Position numbers and translations under genes: made by a program. Shown piece by piece: positions 33,838-46,436 of a DNA stretch of 64,000 nt. The notes beneath the pieces are model-generated. The model saw nothing but the letters and a program-made list of their open reading frames with translations, made no database searches and was not told the origin of the DNA. The DNA comes from Inia geoffrensis. Taxonomy: Eukaryota > Chordata > Mammalia > Artiodactyla > Iniidae. The stretch is from positions 82,461,799 to 82,525,798 of the forward strand of contig CM070915.1 of NCBI GenBank assembly GCA_036417435.1, read 5' to 3'. Position 1 is the first letter of the stretch, and the number at the start of each line of letters is the position of its first letter.

Positions 33838-35181
33838 CATTGGTGAGGGTAGGGCATCGGAAGTGGGTCAGATTTAGGGATGGGGTTAGGGTTAGGGTTA
33901 AGGAATGGGGAGGGATTAGGGTACAATTTAGGGTACGACAACGCTTAAGGTTTAGCGTACGTGTGAGGGCACGAGTTAGTGTTGGTGTCCTGGTTAAGAT
34001 TAGGGCACGGTTGAGGGTAAGGCTTCGGGTGAGGGTCAGGGTTAGGATTCGGGTTAGGGTTAGGGTTAAGGAATGCAGAGGGATTAGGGTACAGCTTAGG
34101 GTACGACAGTGCTTAAGGGTTAACGTTCGTGTGAGGGCAAGGGTTAGTGTTAGTGTCCTGGTTAAGATTAGGGCACGGGTGAGGGTAAGGCTTCAGGTGA
34201 GGGTCAGGATTAGGATTCGGGTTAGGGTTAGGGTTAGGGAATGGGGAAGGATTAGGGTACAGTTTAGGGTACGACAACGATTAAGGGTTAGCGTACGTGT
34301 GAGGGCACAAGTTAGTGTTGGTGTCCTGGTTAAGATTAGGGCACGGGTGAGGGTAAGGTTTTGGGTGAGGGTCAGGGATAGAATTCGGGTTAGGGTTAGG
34401 GTTAGGGAATGGGGAGATATTAGGGCACAGTTTAGGGTACCACAACGCTTAAGGTTTAGCGTACGTGTGAGGTCACTAGTTAGTGTTAGTGTACTGCTTA
34501 CGATTAGGGCACGGGTGAGGGTAAGGCCTCGGAAGAGGGTCACGTTAAGGGTTAGGGTTAGGGTTAGGGTTAGGGAATGGGGATTGATTAGGGTACAGGT
34601 TAGGGTACGGCAATGGCTTAGGGTTGGCGTACGTTAGAGGGCATGGGTTAGTGTTGATGTACTGGTTAAAATTAGGACACGGGTGAGGGTAAAGTTTCGG
34701 GTGAGTGTCATGGTTAGGTTTCAGGTTAGGGTTAGGGTTAGGGAATGGAGAGGGATTAGGGTACAGGTTAGGGTACCGCTGCGGTTTAGTGTTAGCGTAC
34801 GTTTGAGGGCACGGATTAGTCTTGGTGTCCTGGTTAAGATTAGGGCACGGGTGAGGGTAAGGCTTCGGGTGAGGGTCAGGGTTAGGATTCGGGTTAGGGT
34901 TAGGGTTAGGGAATGGAGAGGGATTAGGGTACAGGTTAGGGTACGACAATGCTTAAGGGTTAGCGTAAGTGTGAGGGCACGAGTTAGTGTTGGTGTACTG
35001 GTTAAGACAACGGCACCGATGAGGGTAAGGCCTCGGAAAAGGGTCACGTTCAGGGTTTCGCTTAGGGTTAGGGTTAGAGAATGGGGAGGGATTAGGGTAC
35101 AGGATAGGGTACGACAATGCTTAAGGGTTAGCGTACGTTTGAGGGCATGAGTTAGAGTTTGTGTCCTGGTTAAGATTAGGG
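33838..35181 (+). repeat. HOR unit 28, beta 8-mer
   Basis: A to H. GCACGGTTGAGGG, private GGTTAACGTTCG in B near 34,120 and CACGGATTAG in F near 34,811. Confidence 0.92.
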
Positions 35182-36525
35182 CATTGGTTAGGGTAGGGCA
35201 TCGGAAGTGGGTCAGGTTTAGGGATGGGGTTAGGGTTAGGGTTAAGGAATGGGGAGGGATTAGGGTACAATTTAGGGTACGACAACGCTTAAGGTTTAGC
35301 GTACGTGTGAGGGCACGAGTTAGTGTTGGTGTCCTGGTTAAGATAAGGGCACGGGTGAGGGTAAGGCTTCGGGTGAGGGTCAGGGTTAGGATTCGGGTTA
35401 GGGTTAGGGTTAAGGAATGCAGAGGGATTAGGGTACAGCTTAGGGTACGACAGTGCTTAAGGGTTAGCGTTCGTGTGAGGGCAAGGGTTAGTGTTAGTGT
35501 CCTGGTTAAGATTAGGGCACGGGTGAGGGTAAGGCTTCAGGTGAGGGTCAGGGTTAGGATTCGGGTTAGGGTTAGGGTTAGGGAATGGGGAGGGATGAGG
35601 GTACAGTTTAGGGTACGACAACGATTAAGGGTTAGCGTACGTGTGAGGGCACAAGTTAGTGTTGGTGTCCTGGTTAAGATTAGGGCACGGGTGAGGGTAA
35701 GGTTTCGGGTGAGGGTCAGGGATAGAATTCGGGTTAGGGTTAGGGTTAGGGAATGGGGAGATATTAGGGCACAGTTTAGGGTACCACAACGCTTAAGGTT
35801 TAGCGTACGTGTGAGGTCACTTGTTAGTGTTAGTGTACTGCTTACGATTAGGGCACGGGTGAGGGTAAGGCCTCGGAAGAGGGTCACGTTAAGGGTTAGG
35901 GTTAGGGTTAGGGTTAGGGAATGGGGATTGATTAGGGTACAGGTTAGGGTACGGCAATGGCTTAGGGTTGGCGTACGTTAGAGGGCATGGGTTAGTGTTG
36001 ATGTACTGGTTAAAATTAGGACACGGGTGAGGGTAAAGTTTCGGGTGAGTGTCATGGTTAGGTTTCAGGTTAGGGTTAGGGTTAGGGAATCGAGAGGGAT
36101 TAGGGTACAGGTTAGGGTACCGCTGCGGTTTAGTGTTAGCGTACGTGTGAGGGCACGAGTTAGTCTTGGTGTCCTGGTTAAGATTAGGGCACGGGTGAGG
36201 GTAAGGCTTCGGGTGAGGGTCAGGGTTAGGATTCGGGTTAGGGTTAGGGTTAGGGAATGGAGAGGGATTAGGGTACAGGTTAGGGTACGACAATGCTTAA
36301 GGGTTAGCGTAAGTGTGAGGGCATGAGTTAGTGTTGGTGTACTGGTTAAGACAACGGCACCGATGAGGGTAAGGCCTCGGAAAAGGGTCACGTTCAGGGT
36401 TTCGCTTAGGGTTAGGGTTAGAGAATGGGGAGGGATTAGGGTACAGGATAGGGTACGACAATGCTTAAGGGTTAGCGTACGTTTGAGGGCATGAGTTAGT
36501 GTTTGTGTCCTGGTTAAGATTAGGG
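35182..36525 (+). repeat. HOR unit 29, gamma 8-mer
   Basis: A to H with the gamma markers. Private GGCATGAGTTAG in G near 36,322. Confidence 0.92.
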
Positions 36526-38038
36526 CATTGGTTAGGGTAGGGCATCGGAAGTGGATCAGGTTTAGGGATGGGGTTAGGGTTAGGGTTAAGGAATGGGGAG
36601 GGATTAGGGTACAATTTAGGGTACGACAACGCTTAAGGTTTAGCGTACGTGTGAGGGCACGAGTTAGTGTTGGTGTCCTGGTTAAGATTAGGGCACGGGT
36701 GAGGGTAAGGCTTCGGGTGAGGGTCAGGGTTAGGATTCGGGTTAGGGTTAGGGTTAAGGAATGCAGAGGGATTAGGGTACAGCTTAGGGTACGACAGTAC
36801 TTAAGGGTTAGCGTTCGTGTGAGGCCAAGTGTTAGTGTTAGTGTCCTGGTTAAGATTAGGGCACGGGTGAGGGTAAGGCTTCAGGTGAGGGTCAGGGTTA
36901 GGATTCGGGTTAGGGTTAGGGTTAGGGAATGGGGAGGGATGAGGGTACAGTTTAGGGTACGACAACGATTAAGGGTTAGCGTACGTGTGAGCGCACAAGT
37001 TAGTGTTGGTGTCCTGGTTAAGATTAGGGCACGGGTGAGGGTAAGGTTTCGGGTGAGGGTCAGGGATAGAATTCGGGTTAGGGTTAGGGTTAGGGAATGG
37101 GGAGATATTAGGGCACAGTTTAGGGTACCACAACGCTTAAGGTTTAGCGTACGTGTGAGGTCACTAGTTAGTGTTAGTGTACTGCTTACGATTAGGTCAC
37201 GGGTGAGGGTAAGCCCTCGGAAGAGGGTCACGTTAAGGGTTAGGGTTAGGGTTAGGGTTAGGGAATGGGGATTGATTAGGGTACAGGTTAGGGTACGGCA
37301 ATGGCTTAGGGCTGGCGTACGTTAGAGGGCATGGGTTAGTGTTGATGTACTGGTTAAAATTAGGACACGGGTGAGGGTAAAGTTTCGGGTGAGTGTCATG
37401 GTTAGGTTTCAGGTTAGGGTTAGGGTTAGGGAATGGAGAGGGATTAGGGTACAGGTTAGGGTACCGCTGCGGTTTAGTGTTAGCGTACGTGTGAGGGCAC
37501 GAGTTAGTCTTGGTGTCCTGGTTAAGATTAGGGCACGGGTGAGGGTAAGGCTTCGGGTGAGGGTCAGGGTTAGGATTCGGGTTAGGGTTAGGGTTAGGGA
37601 ATGGAGAGGGATTAGGGTACAGGTTAGGGTACGACAATGCTTAAGGGTTAGCGTAAGTGTGAGGGCACGAGTTAGTCTTGGTGTCCTGGTTAAGATTAGG
37701 GCACGGGTGAGGGTAAGGCTTCGGGTGAGGGTCAGGGTTAGGATTCGGGTTAGGGTTAGGGTTAGGGAATGGAGAGGGATTAGGGTACAGGTTAGGGTAC
37801 GACAATGTTTAAGGGTTTAGCGTAAGAGTGAGGGCACGAGTTAGTGTTGGTGTACTGCTTAAGACAACGGCACCGATGAGGGTAAGGCCTCGGAAAAGGG
37901 TCACGTTCAGGGTTTCGCTTAGGGTTAGGGTTAGGGAATGGGGAGGGATTAGGGTACAGGATAGGGTACGACAATGCTTAAGGGTTAGCGTACGTTTGAG
38001 GGCATGAGTTAGTGTTTGTGTACTGGTTAAGATTAGGG
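36526..38038 (+). repeat. HOR unit 30, alpha 9-mer with one extra base
   Basis: 1,513 bp. The extra T lies in AAGGGTTTAGCG near 37,816 in the second G. It breaks the RV-type reading frame. E has GGGCTGGCG near 37,311. Confidence 0.91.
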
Positions 38039-39382
38039 CATTGGTGAGGGTAGGGCATCGGAAGTGGGTCAGATTTAGGGATGGGGTTAGGGTTAGGGTT
38101 AAGGAATGTGGAGGGATTAGGGTACAATTTAGGGTACGACAACGCTTAAGGTTTAGCGTACGTGTGAGGGCACGAGTTAGTGTTGGTGTCCTGGTTAAGA
38201 TTAGGGCACGGTTGAGGGTAAGGCTTCGGGTGAGGGTCAGGGTTAGGATTCGGGTTAGGGTTAGGGTTAAGGAATGCAGAGGGATTAGGGTACAGCTTAG
38301 GGTACGACAGTGCTTAAGGGTTAGCGTTCGTGTGAGGGCAAGGGTTAGTGTTAGTGTCCTGGTTAAGATTAGGGCACGGGTGAGGGTAAGGCTTCAGGTG
38401 AGGGTCAGGATTAGGATTCGGGTTAGGGTTAGGGTTAGGGAATGGGGAAGGATTAGGGTACAGTTTAGGGTACGACAACGATTAAGGGTTAGCGTACGTG
38501 TGAGGGCACAAGTTAGTGTTGGTGTCCTGGTTAAGATTAGGGCACGGGTGAGGGTAAGGTTTTGGGTGAGGGTCAGGGATAGAATTCGGGTTAGGGTTAG
38601 GGTTAGGGAATGGGGAGATATTAGGGCACAGTTTAGGGTACCACAACGCTTAAGGTTTAGCGTACGTGTGAGGTCACTAGTTAGTGTTAGTGTACTGCTT
38701 ACGATTAGGGCACGGGTGAGGGTAAGGCCTCGGAAGAGGGTCACGTTAAGGGTTAGGGTTAGGGTTAGGGTTAGGGAATGGGGATTGATTAGGGTACAGG
38801 TTAGGGTACGGCAATGGCTTAGGGTTGGCGTACGTTAGAGGGCATGGGTTAGTGTTGATGTACTGGTTAAAATTAGGACACGGGTGAGGGTAAAGTTTCG
38901 GGTGAGTGTCATGGTTAGGTTTCAGGTTAGGGTTAGGGTTAGGGAATGGAGAGGGATTAGGGTACAGGTTAGGGTACCGCTGCGGTTTAGTGTTAGCGTA
39001 CGTGTGAGGGCACGAGTTAGTCTTGGTGTCCTGGTTAAGATTAGGGCACGGGTGAGGGTAAGGCTTCGGGTGAGGGTCAGGGTTAGGATTCGGGTTAGGG
39101 TTAGGGTTAGGGAATGGAGAGGGATTAGGGTACAGGTTAGGGTACGACAATGCTTAAGGGTTAGCGTAAGTGTGAGGGCACGAGTTAGTGTTGGTGTACT
39201 GGTTAAGACAACGGCACCGATGAGGGTAAGGCCTCGGAAAAGGGTCACGTTCAGGGTTTCGCTTAGGGTTAGGGTTAGAGAATGGGGAGGGATTAGGGTA
39301 CAGGATAGGGTACGACAATGCTTAAGGGTTAGCGTACGTTTGAGGGCATGAGTTAGAGTTTGTGTCCTGGTTAAGATTAGGG
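38039..39382 (+). repeat. HOR unit 31, beta 8-mer
   Basis: A to H. A has GGAATGTGGAGGG near 38,104, private. GCACGGTTGAGGG at the A/B border. Confidence 0.92.
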
Positions 39383-40726
39383 CATTGGTTAGGGTAGGGC
39401 ATCGGAAGTGGGTCAGGTTTAGGGATGGGGTTAGGGTTAGGGTTAAGGAATGGGGAGGGATTAGGGTACAATTTAGGGTACGACAACGCTTAAGGTTTAG
39501 CGTACGTGTGAGGGCACGAGTTAGTGTTGGTGTCCTGGTTAAGATAAGGGCACGGGTGAGGGTAAGGCTTCGGGTGAGGGTCAGGGTTAGGATTCGGGTT
39601 AGGGTTAGGGTTAAGGAATGCAGAGGGATTAGGGTACAGCTTAGGGTACGACAGTGCTTAAGGGTTAGCGTTCGTGTGAGGGCAAGGGTTAGTGTTAGTG
39701 TCCTGGTTAAGATTAGGGCACGGGTGAGGGTAAGGCTTCAGGTGAGGGTCAGGGTTAGGATTCGGGTTAGGGTTAGGGTTAGGGAATGGGGAGGGATGAG
39801 GATACAGTTTAGGGTACGACAACGATTAAGGGTTAGCGTACGTGTGAGGGCACAAGTTAGTGTTGGTGTCCTGGTTAAGATTAGGGCACGGGTGAGGGTA
39901 AGGTTTCGGGTGAGGGTCAGGGATAGAATTCGGGTTAGGGTTAGGGTTAGGGAATGGGGAGATATTAGGGCACAGTTTAGGGTACCACAACGCTTAAGGT
40001 TTAGCGTACGTGTGAGGTCACTTGTTAGTGTTAGTGTACTGCTTACGATTAGGGCACGGGTGAGGGTAAGGCCTCGGAAGAGGGTCACGTTAAGGGTTAG
40101 GGTTAGGGTTAGGGTTAGGGAATGGGGATTGATTAGGGTACAGGTTAGGGTACGGCAATGGCTTAGGGTTGGCGTACGTTAGAGGGCATGGGTTAGTGTT
40201 GATGTACTGGTTAAAATTAGGACACGGGTGAGGGTAAAGTTTCGGGTGAGTGTCATGGTTAGGTTTCAGGTTAGGGTTAGGGTTAGGGAATCGAGAGGGA
40301 TTAGGGTACAGGTTAGGGTACCGCTGCGGTTTAGTGTTAGCGTACGTGTGAGGGCACGAGTTAGTCTTGGTGTCCTGGTTAAGATTAGGGCACGGGTGAG
40401 GGTAAGGCTTCGGGTGAGGGTCAGGGTTAGGATTCGGGTTAGGGTTAAGGTTAGGGAATAGAGAGGGATTAGGGTACAGGTTAGGGTACGACAATGCTTA
40501 AGGGTTAGCGTAAGTGTGAGGGCACGAGTTAGTGTTGGTGTACTGGTTAAGACAACGGCACCGATGACGGTAAGGCCTCGGAAAAGGGTCACGTTCAGGG
40601 TTTCGCTTAGGGTTAGGGTTAGGGAATGGGGAGGGATTAGGGTACAGGATAGGGTCCGACGATGCTTAAGGGTTAGCGTACGTTTGAGGGCATGAGTTGG
40701 TGTTTGTGTACTGGTTAAGATTAGGG
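39383..40726 (+). repeat. HOR unit 32, gamma 8-mer ending in Region III sequence
   Basis: A to F carry gamma markers (GATAAGGGC, CACTTGTTAG, GAATCGAGAGG). G has TTAAGGTTAGGGAATAG and H has GATGACGGTAAGG and CGACGATGC, which match the sequence near 48,505-48,786. The Region II/III switch therefore lies inside this unit. Confidence 0.9.
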
Positions 40727-42070
40727 CATTGGTTAGGGTAGGGCATCGGAAGTGGGTCAGGTTTAGGGATGGGGTTAGGGTTAGGGTTAAGGAATGGGGA
40801 GGGATTAGGGTACAATTTAGGGTACGACAACGCTTAAGGTTTAGCGTACGTGTGAGGGCACGAGTTAGTGTTGGTGTCCTGGTTAAGATTAGGGCACGGG
40901 TGAGGGTAAGGCTTCGGGTGAGTGTCAGGGTTAGGATTCGGGTTAGGGTTAGGGTTAAGGAATGCAGAGGGATTAGGGTACAGCTTAGGGTACGACAGTG
41001 CTTAAGGGTTAGCGTTCGTGTGAGGGCAAGGGTTAGTGTTAGTGTCCTGGTTAAGATTAGGGCACGGGTGAGGGTAAGGCTTCAGGTGAGGGTCAGGGTT
41101 AGGATTCGGGTTAGGGTTAGGGTTAGGGAATGGGGAGGGATTAGGGTACAGTTTAGGGTACGACAACGATTAAGTGTTAGCGTACGTGTGAGGGCACAAG
41201 TTAGTGGTGGTGTCCTGGTTAAGATTAGGGCACGGGTGAGGGTAAGGTTTCGGGTGAGGGTCATGTATAGAATTCGGGTTAGGGTTAGGGTTAGGGAATG
41301 GGGAGATATTAGGGCACAGTTTAGGGTACCACAACGCTTAAGGTTTAGCGTACGTGTGAGGTCACTAGTTAGTGTTAGTGTACTGCTTACGATTAGGGCA
41401 CGGGTGAGGGTAAGGCCTCGGAAGAGGGTCACGTTAAGGGTTAGGGTTAGGGTTAGGGTTAGGGAATGGGGATTGATTAGGGTACAGGTTAGGGTGCGGC
41501 AATGATTTAGGGTTGGCGTACGTTAGAGGGCATGGGTTAGTGTTGATGTACTGGTTAAAATTAGGACACGGGTGAGGGTAAAGTTTCGGGTGAGTGTCAT
41601 GGTTAGGTTTCAGGTTAGGGTTAGGTTTAGTGAATGGAGAGGGATTAGGGTACAGGTTAGGGTACCGCTGCGGTTTAGTGTTAGCGTACGTTTCAGGGCA
41701 CGAGTTAGTCTTGGTGTCCTGGTTAAGATTAGGGCACGGGTGAGGGTAAGGCTTCGGGTGAGGGTCAGGGTTAGGATTCGGGTTAGGGTTAGGGTTAGGG
41801 AATGGAGCGGGATTAGGGTACAGGTTAGGGTACGACAATGCTTAAGGGTTAGCGTAAGTGTGAGGGCACGAGTTAGTGTTGGTGTACTGGTTAAGACAAC
41901 GGCACCGATGAGGGTAAGGCCTCGGAAAAGGGTCACGTTCAGGGTTTCGCTTAGGGTTAGGGTTAGGGAATGGGGAGGGATTAGGGTACAGGATAGGGTA
42001 CGACAATGCTTAAGGGTTAGCGTACGTTTGAGGGCATGAGTTAGTGTTTGTGTACTGGTTAAGATTAGGG
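40727..42070 (+). repeat. HOR unit 33, 8-mer, Region III type
   Basis: A to H. GGGTGAGTGTCAGG in B, GTGGTGGTG in C, GTCATGTATAG in D, GTGCGGCAATGATTTAG in E, GGTTTAGTGAATGG in F and GGAGCGGGATT in G. Confidence 0.92.
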
Positions 42071-43245
42071 CATTGGTTAGGGTAGGGCATCGGAAGTGGG
42101 TCAGGTTTAGGGATGGGGTTAGGGTTAGGGTTAAGGAATGGGGAGGGATTAGGGTACAATTTAGGGTACGACAACGCTTAAGGTTTAGCGTACGTGTGAG
42201 GGCACGAGTTAGTGTTGGTGTCCTGGTTAAGATTAGGGCACGGGTGAGGGTAAGGCTTTGGGTGAGGGTCAGGGTTAGGATTCGGGTTAGGGTTAGGGTT
42301 AAGGAATGCAGAGGGATTAGGGTACAGCTTAGGGTACGACAGTGCTTAAGGGTTAGCGTTCGTGTGAGGGCTAGGGTTAGTGTTAGTGTCCTGGTTAAGA
42401 TTAGGGCACGGGTGAGGGTAAGGCTTCAGGTGAGGGTCAGGGTTAGGATTCGGGTTAGGGTTAGGGTTAGGGAATTGGGAAGGATTAGGGTACAGTTTAG
42501 GGTACGTCAACGATTAAGGGTTAGCGTACGTGTGAGGGCACAAGTTAGTGTTGGTGTCCTGGTTAAGATTAGGGCACGGGTGAGGGTAAGGTTTCGGGTG
42601 AGGGTCAGGGATAGAATTCGGGTTAGGGTTAGGGTTAGGGAATGGGGAGATATTAGGGCACAGTTTAGGGTACCACAACGCTTAAGGTTTAGCGTACGTG
42701 TGAGGTCACTAGTTAGTGTTAGTGTACTGCTTACGATTAGGGCACGGGTGAGGGTAAGGCCTCGGAAGAGGGTCACGTTAAGGGTTAGGGTTAGGGTTAG
42801 GGTTAGGGAATGGGGATTGATTAGGGTACAGGTTAGGGTACGGCAATGGCTTAGGGTTGGCTACGTTAGAGGGCATGGGTTAGTGTTGATGTACTGGTTA
42901 AAATTAGGACACGGGTGAGGGTAAAGTTTCGGGTGAGTGTCATGGTTAGGTTTCAGGTTAGGGTTAGGGTTAGGGAATGGAGAGGGATTAGGGTACAGGT
43001 TAGGGTACCACTGCGGTTTAGTGTTAGCGTACTTTTGAGGGCACGAGTTAGTCTTGGTGTCCTGGTTAAGATTAGGGCACGGGTGAGGGTAAGGCTTCGG
43101 GTGAGGGTCAGGGTTAGGATTCGGGTTAGGGTTAGGGTTAGGGAATGGAGAGGGATTAGGGTACAGGTTAGGGTACGACAATGCTTAAGGGTTAGCGTAC
43201 GTTTGAGGGCATGAGTTAGTGTTTGTGTCCTGGTTAAGATTAGGG
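42071..43245 (+). repeat. HOR unit 34, 7-mer A-F plus G/H fusion, one base short
   Basis: E is 167 bp: GGTTGGCTACG near 42,860 lacks one G. The last monomer is the type 1 G/H chimera. A has GGCTTTGGGTG at the border with B. Confidence 0.92.
43078..43245 (+). repeat. G/H chimeric monomer, type 1
   Basis: It is G-type through GGAATGGAGAGGG and ACAGGTTAGGG, then H-type from CGTACGTTTGAGGGCATGAG to the end. The exchange lies near 43,150-43,199. It recurs in each 1,175-bp unit of Region III. Confidence 0.86.
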
Positions 43246-44253
43246 CATTGGTTAGGGTAGGGCATCGGAAGAGGGTCAGGTTTAGGGATGGGGTTAGGGT
43301 TAGGGTTAAGGAATGGGGAGGGATTACGGTACAATTTAGGGTACGACAAAGCTTAAGGTTTAGCGTACGTGTGAGGGCACGAGTTAGTGTTGGTGTCCTG
43401 ATTAAGATTAGGGCACAGGTGAGGGTAAAGTTTCGGGTGAGGGTCAGGGATAGAATTCGGGTTAGGGTTAGGGTTAGGGAATGGGGAGATATTAGGGCAC
43501 AGTTTAGGGTATCACGACGCTTAAGTCTTAGCGTACGTGTGAGGTCACTAGTTAGTGTTAGTGTAGTGTTTACGATTAGGGCACGGGTGAGGGTAAGGCC
43601 TCGGAAGAGTGTCACGTTAAGGGTTAGGGTTAGGGTTAGGGTTAGGGAATGGGGATTGATTAGGGTACAGGTTAGGGTACGGCAATGGCTTAGGGTTAAC
43701 GTACGTTAGAGGGCATGGGTTAGTGTTGATGTACTGGTTAAAATTAGGACACGGGTGAGGGTATAGTTTCGGGTGAGTGTCATGGTTAGGTTTCAGGTTA
43801 GGGTTAGGGTTAGGGAATAGAGAGGGATTAGGGTACAGGTTAGGGTACCGCTGCGGTTTAGTGTTAGCGTACGTGTGAGGGCACGAGTTAGTCTTGGTGT
43901 CCTGGTTAAGATTAGGGCACGGGTGAGGGTAAGGCTTCGGGTGAGGGTCAGGGTTAGGATTCGGGTTAGGGTTAAGGTTAGGGAATAGAGAGGGATTAGG
44001 GTACAGGTTAGGGTATGACAATGCTTAAGGGTTAGCGTAAGTGTGAGGGCACGAGTTAGTGTTGGTGTACTGGTTAAGACAACGGCACCGATGAAGGTAA
44101 GGCCTCGGAAAAGGGTCACGTTCAGGGTTTCGCTTAGGGTTAGGGTTAGGGAATGGGGAGGGATTAGGGTACAGGATAGGGTACGACGATGCTTAAGGGT
44201 TAGCGTACGTTTGAGGGCATGAGTTGGTGTTTGTGTACTGGTTAAGATTAGGG
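43246..44253 (+). repeat. HOR unit 35, 6-mer A-D-E-F-G-H
   Basis: B and C are missing: A (43246) is followed by D (43414), entered through CACAGGTGAGGGTAAAG. D has GTATCACGACG and A has the HindIII-like ACAAAGCTTAAGG. H has GATGAAGGTAAGG. Confidence 0.91.
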
Positions 44254-45597
44254 CATTGGTTAGGGTAGGGCATCGGAAGTGGGTCAGGTTTAGGGATGGG
44301 GTTAGGGTTAGGGTTAAGGAATGGGGAGGGATTAGGGTACAATTTAGGGTACGACAACGCTTAAGGTTTAGCGTACGTGTGAGGGCACGAGTTAGTGTTG
44401 GTGTCCTGGTTAAGATTAGGGCACGGGTGAGGGTAAGGCTTCGGGTGAGTGTCAGGGTTAGTATTCGGGTTAGGGTTAGGGTTAAGGAATGCAGAGGGAT
44501 TAGGGTACAGCTTAGGGTACGACAGTGCTTAAGGGTTAGCGTTCGTGTGAGGGCAAGGGTTAGTGTTAGTTTCCTGGTTAAGATTAGGGCACGGGTGAGG
44601 GTAAGGCTTCAGGTGAGGGTCAGGGTTAGGATTCGGGTTAGGGTTAGGGTTAGGGAATGGGGAGGGATTAGGGTACAGTTTAGGGTACGACAACGATTAA
44701 GTGTTAGCGTACGTGTGAGGGCACAATTTAGTGGTGGTGTCCTGGTTAAGATTAGGGCACGGGTGAGGGTAAGGTTTCGGGTGACGGTCATGTATAGAAT
44801 TCGGGTTAGGGTTAGGGTTAGGGAATGGGGAGATATTAGGGCACAGTTTAGGGTACCACAACGCTTAAGGTTTAGCGTACGTGTGAGGTCACTAGTTAGT
44901 GTTAGTGTACTGCTTACGATTAGGGCACGGGTGAGGGTAAGGCCTCGGAAGAGGGTCACGTTAAGGGTTAGGGTTAGGGTTAGGGTTAGGGAATGGGGAT
45001 TGATTAGGGTACAGGTTAGGGTGCGGCAATGATTTAGGGTTGACGTACGTTAGAGGGCATGGGTTAGTGTTGATGTACTGGTTAAAATTAGGACACGGGT
45101 GAGGGTAAAGTTTCGGGTGAGTGTCATGGTTAGGTTTCAGGTTAGGGTTAGGTTTAGTGAATGGAGAGGGATTAGGGTACAGGTTAGGGTACCGCTGCGG
45201 TTTAGTATTAGCGTACGTTTCAGGGCACGAGTTAGTCTTGGTGTCCTGGTTAAGATTAGGGCACGGGTGAGGGTAAGGCTTCGGGTGAGGGTCAGGGTTA
45301 GGATTCGGGTTAGGGTTAGGGTTAGGGAATGGAGCGGGGTTAGGGTACAGGTTAGGGTACGACAATGCTTAAATGTTAGCGTAAGTGTGAGGGCACGAGT
45401 TAGTGTTGGTGTACTGGTTAAGACAACAGCACCGACGAGGGTAAGGCGTCGGAAAAGGGTTACGTTCAGGGTTTCGCTTAAGATTAGGGTTACGGAATGG
45501 GGAGGGATTAGGGTACAGGATAGGGTACGACAATGCTTAAGGGTTAGCGTACGTTTGAGGGCATGAGTTAGTGTTTGGGTCCTGGTTAAGATTAGGG
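44254..45597 (+). repeat. HOR unit 36, 8-mer
   Basis: A to H, like the unit at 40727 but with GTTTCCTGG in B, CACAATTTAGTGG in C, GTGACGGTCATG in D and a heavily changed H (CAGCACCGACGAGG, GGCGTCGG, GGGTTACG). Confidence 0.91.
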
Positions 45598-45933
45598 CAT
45601 TGGTTAGGGTAGGGCATCAGAAGTGGGTCAGGTTTAGGGATGGGGTTAGGGTTAGGGTTAAGGAATGGGGAGGGATTAGGGTACAATTTAGGGTACGACA
45701 ACGCTTAAGGTTTAGCGTACGTGTGAGGGCACGAGTTAGTGTTGGTGTCCTGGTTAAGATTAGGGCACGGGTGAGGGTAAGGCTTCGGGTGAGGGTCAGG
45801 GTTAGGATTCGGGTTAGGGTTAGGGTTAAGGAATGCAGAGGGATTAGGGTACAGCTTAGGGTACGACAGTGCTTAAGGGTTAGCGTTCGTGTGAGGGCAA
45901 GGGTTAGTGTTAGTGTCCTGGTTAAGATTAGGT

Positions 45934-46101
45934 CACGGGTTAGGGTAAGGCTTCCGGTGAGGGTCAGGGTTAGGATTCGGTTTAGGGTTAGGGTTAGGGA
46001 ATGGGGAGGGATTAGGGTACAGTTTAGGGTACGACAACGATTAAGGGTTAGCGTACGTGTGAGGGCACAAGTTAGTGTTAGTGTACTGCTTACGATTAGG
46101 G
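45934..46101 (+). repeat. C/D chimeric monomer
   Basis: It is C-type up to CACAAGTTAGTG, then ends as D (TTAGTGTACTGCTTACG). The exchange lies near 46,069-46,080. The same chimera is seen in the units at 53658, 58025 and 59201. It removes one monomer without changing register. Confidence 0.87.
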
Positions 46102-46436
46102 CACGGGTGAGGGTAAGGCCTCGGAAGATGGTCACGTTAAGGGTTAGGGTTAGGGTTAGGGTTAGGGAATGGAGATTGATTAGGGTACAGGTTAGGGTAC
46201 GGCAATGGCTTAGGGTTGGCGTACGTTAGAGGGCATGGGTTAGTGTTGATGTACTGGTTAAAATTAGGACACGGGTGAGGGTAAAGTTTCGGTGAGTGTC
46301 ATGGTTAGGTTTCAGGTTAGGGTTAGGGTTAGGGAATGGAGAGGGATTAGGGTACAGGTTAGGGTACCGCTGCGGTTTAGTGTTAGCGTACGTTTGAGGG
46401 CACGAGTTAGTCTTGGTGTCCTGGTTAAGATTAGGG

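Larger units (their letters stand above)
32326..36751 (+). repeat. Region II 62-monomer super-unit, copy 2 core
   Basis: This is the partner of 21910-26335. The copies diverge after the A monomer at 36526: the left copy jumps directly to G and H (a 3-mer), whereas this copy continues into B and a full 9-mer. Confidence 0.82.
16018..40400 (+). repeat. Region II: alternating 9-mer and 8-mer HOR domain
   Basis: Units here belong to three subfamilies. Alpha 9-mers carry GTGAGCGCAC in monomer C and GATTAGGTCAC at the D/E border. Beta 8-mers carry GGGGAAGGATT in C and TTTTGGGTGAG in D. Gamma 8-mers carry GATAAGGGC in A, CACTTGTTAG in D and GAATCGAGAG in F. The order is alpha-beta three times, gamma, a 3-mer, alpha-beta three times, gamma, then alpha, beta, gamma. 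The alpha-beta pair gives a 17-monomer (2,856 bp) period. Confidence 0.9.
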
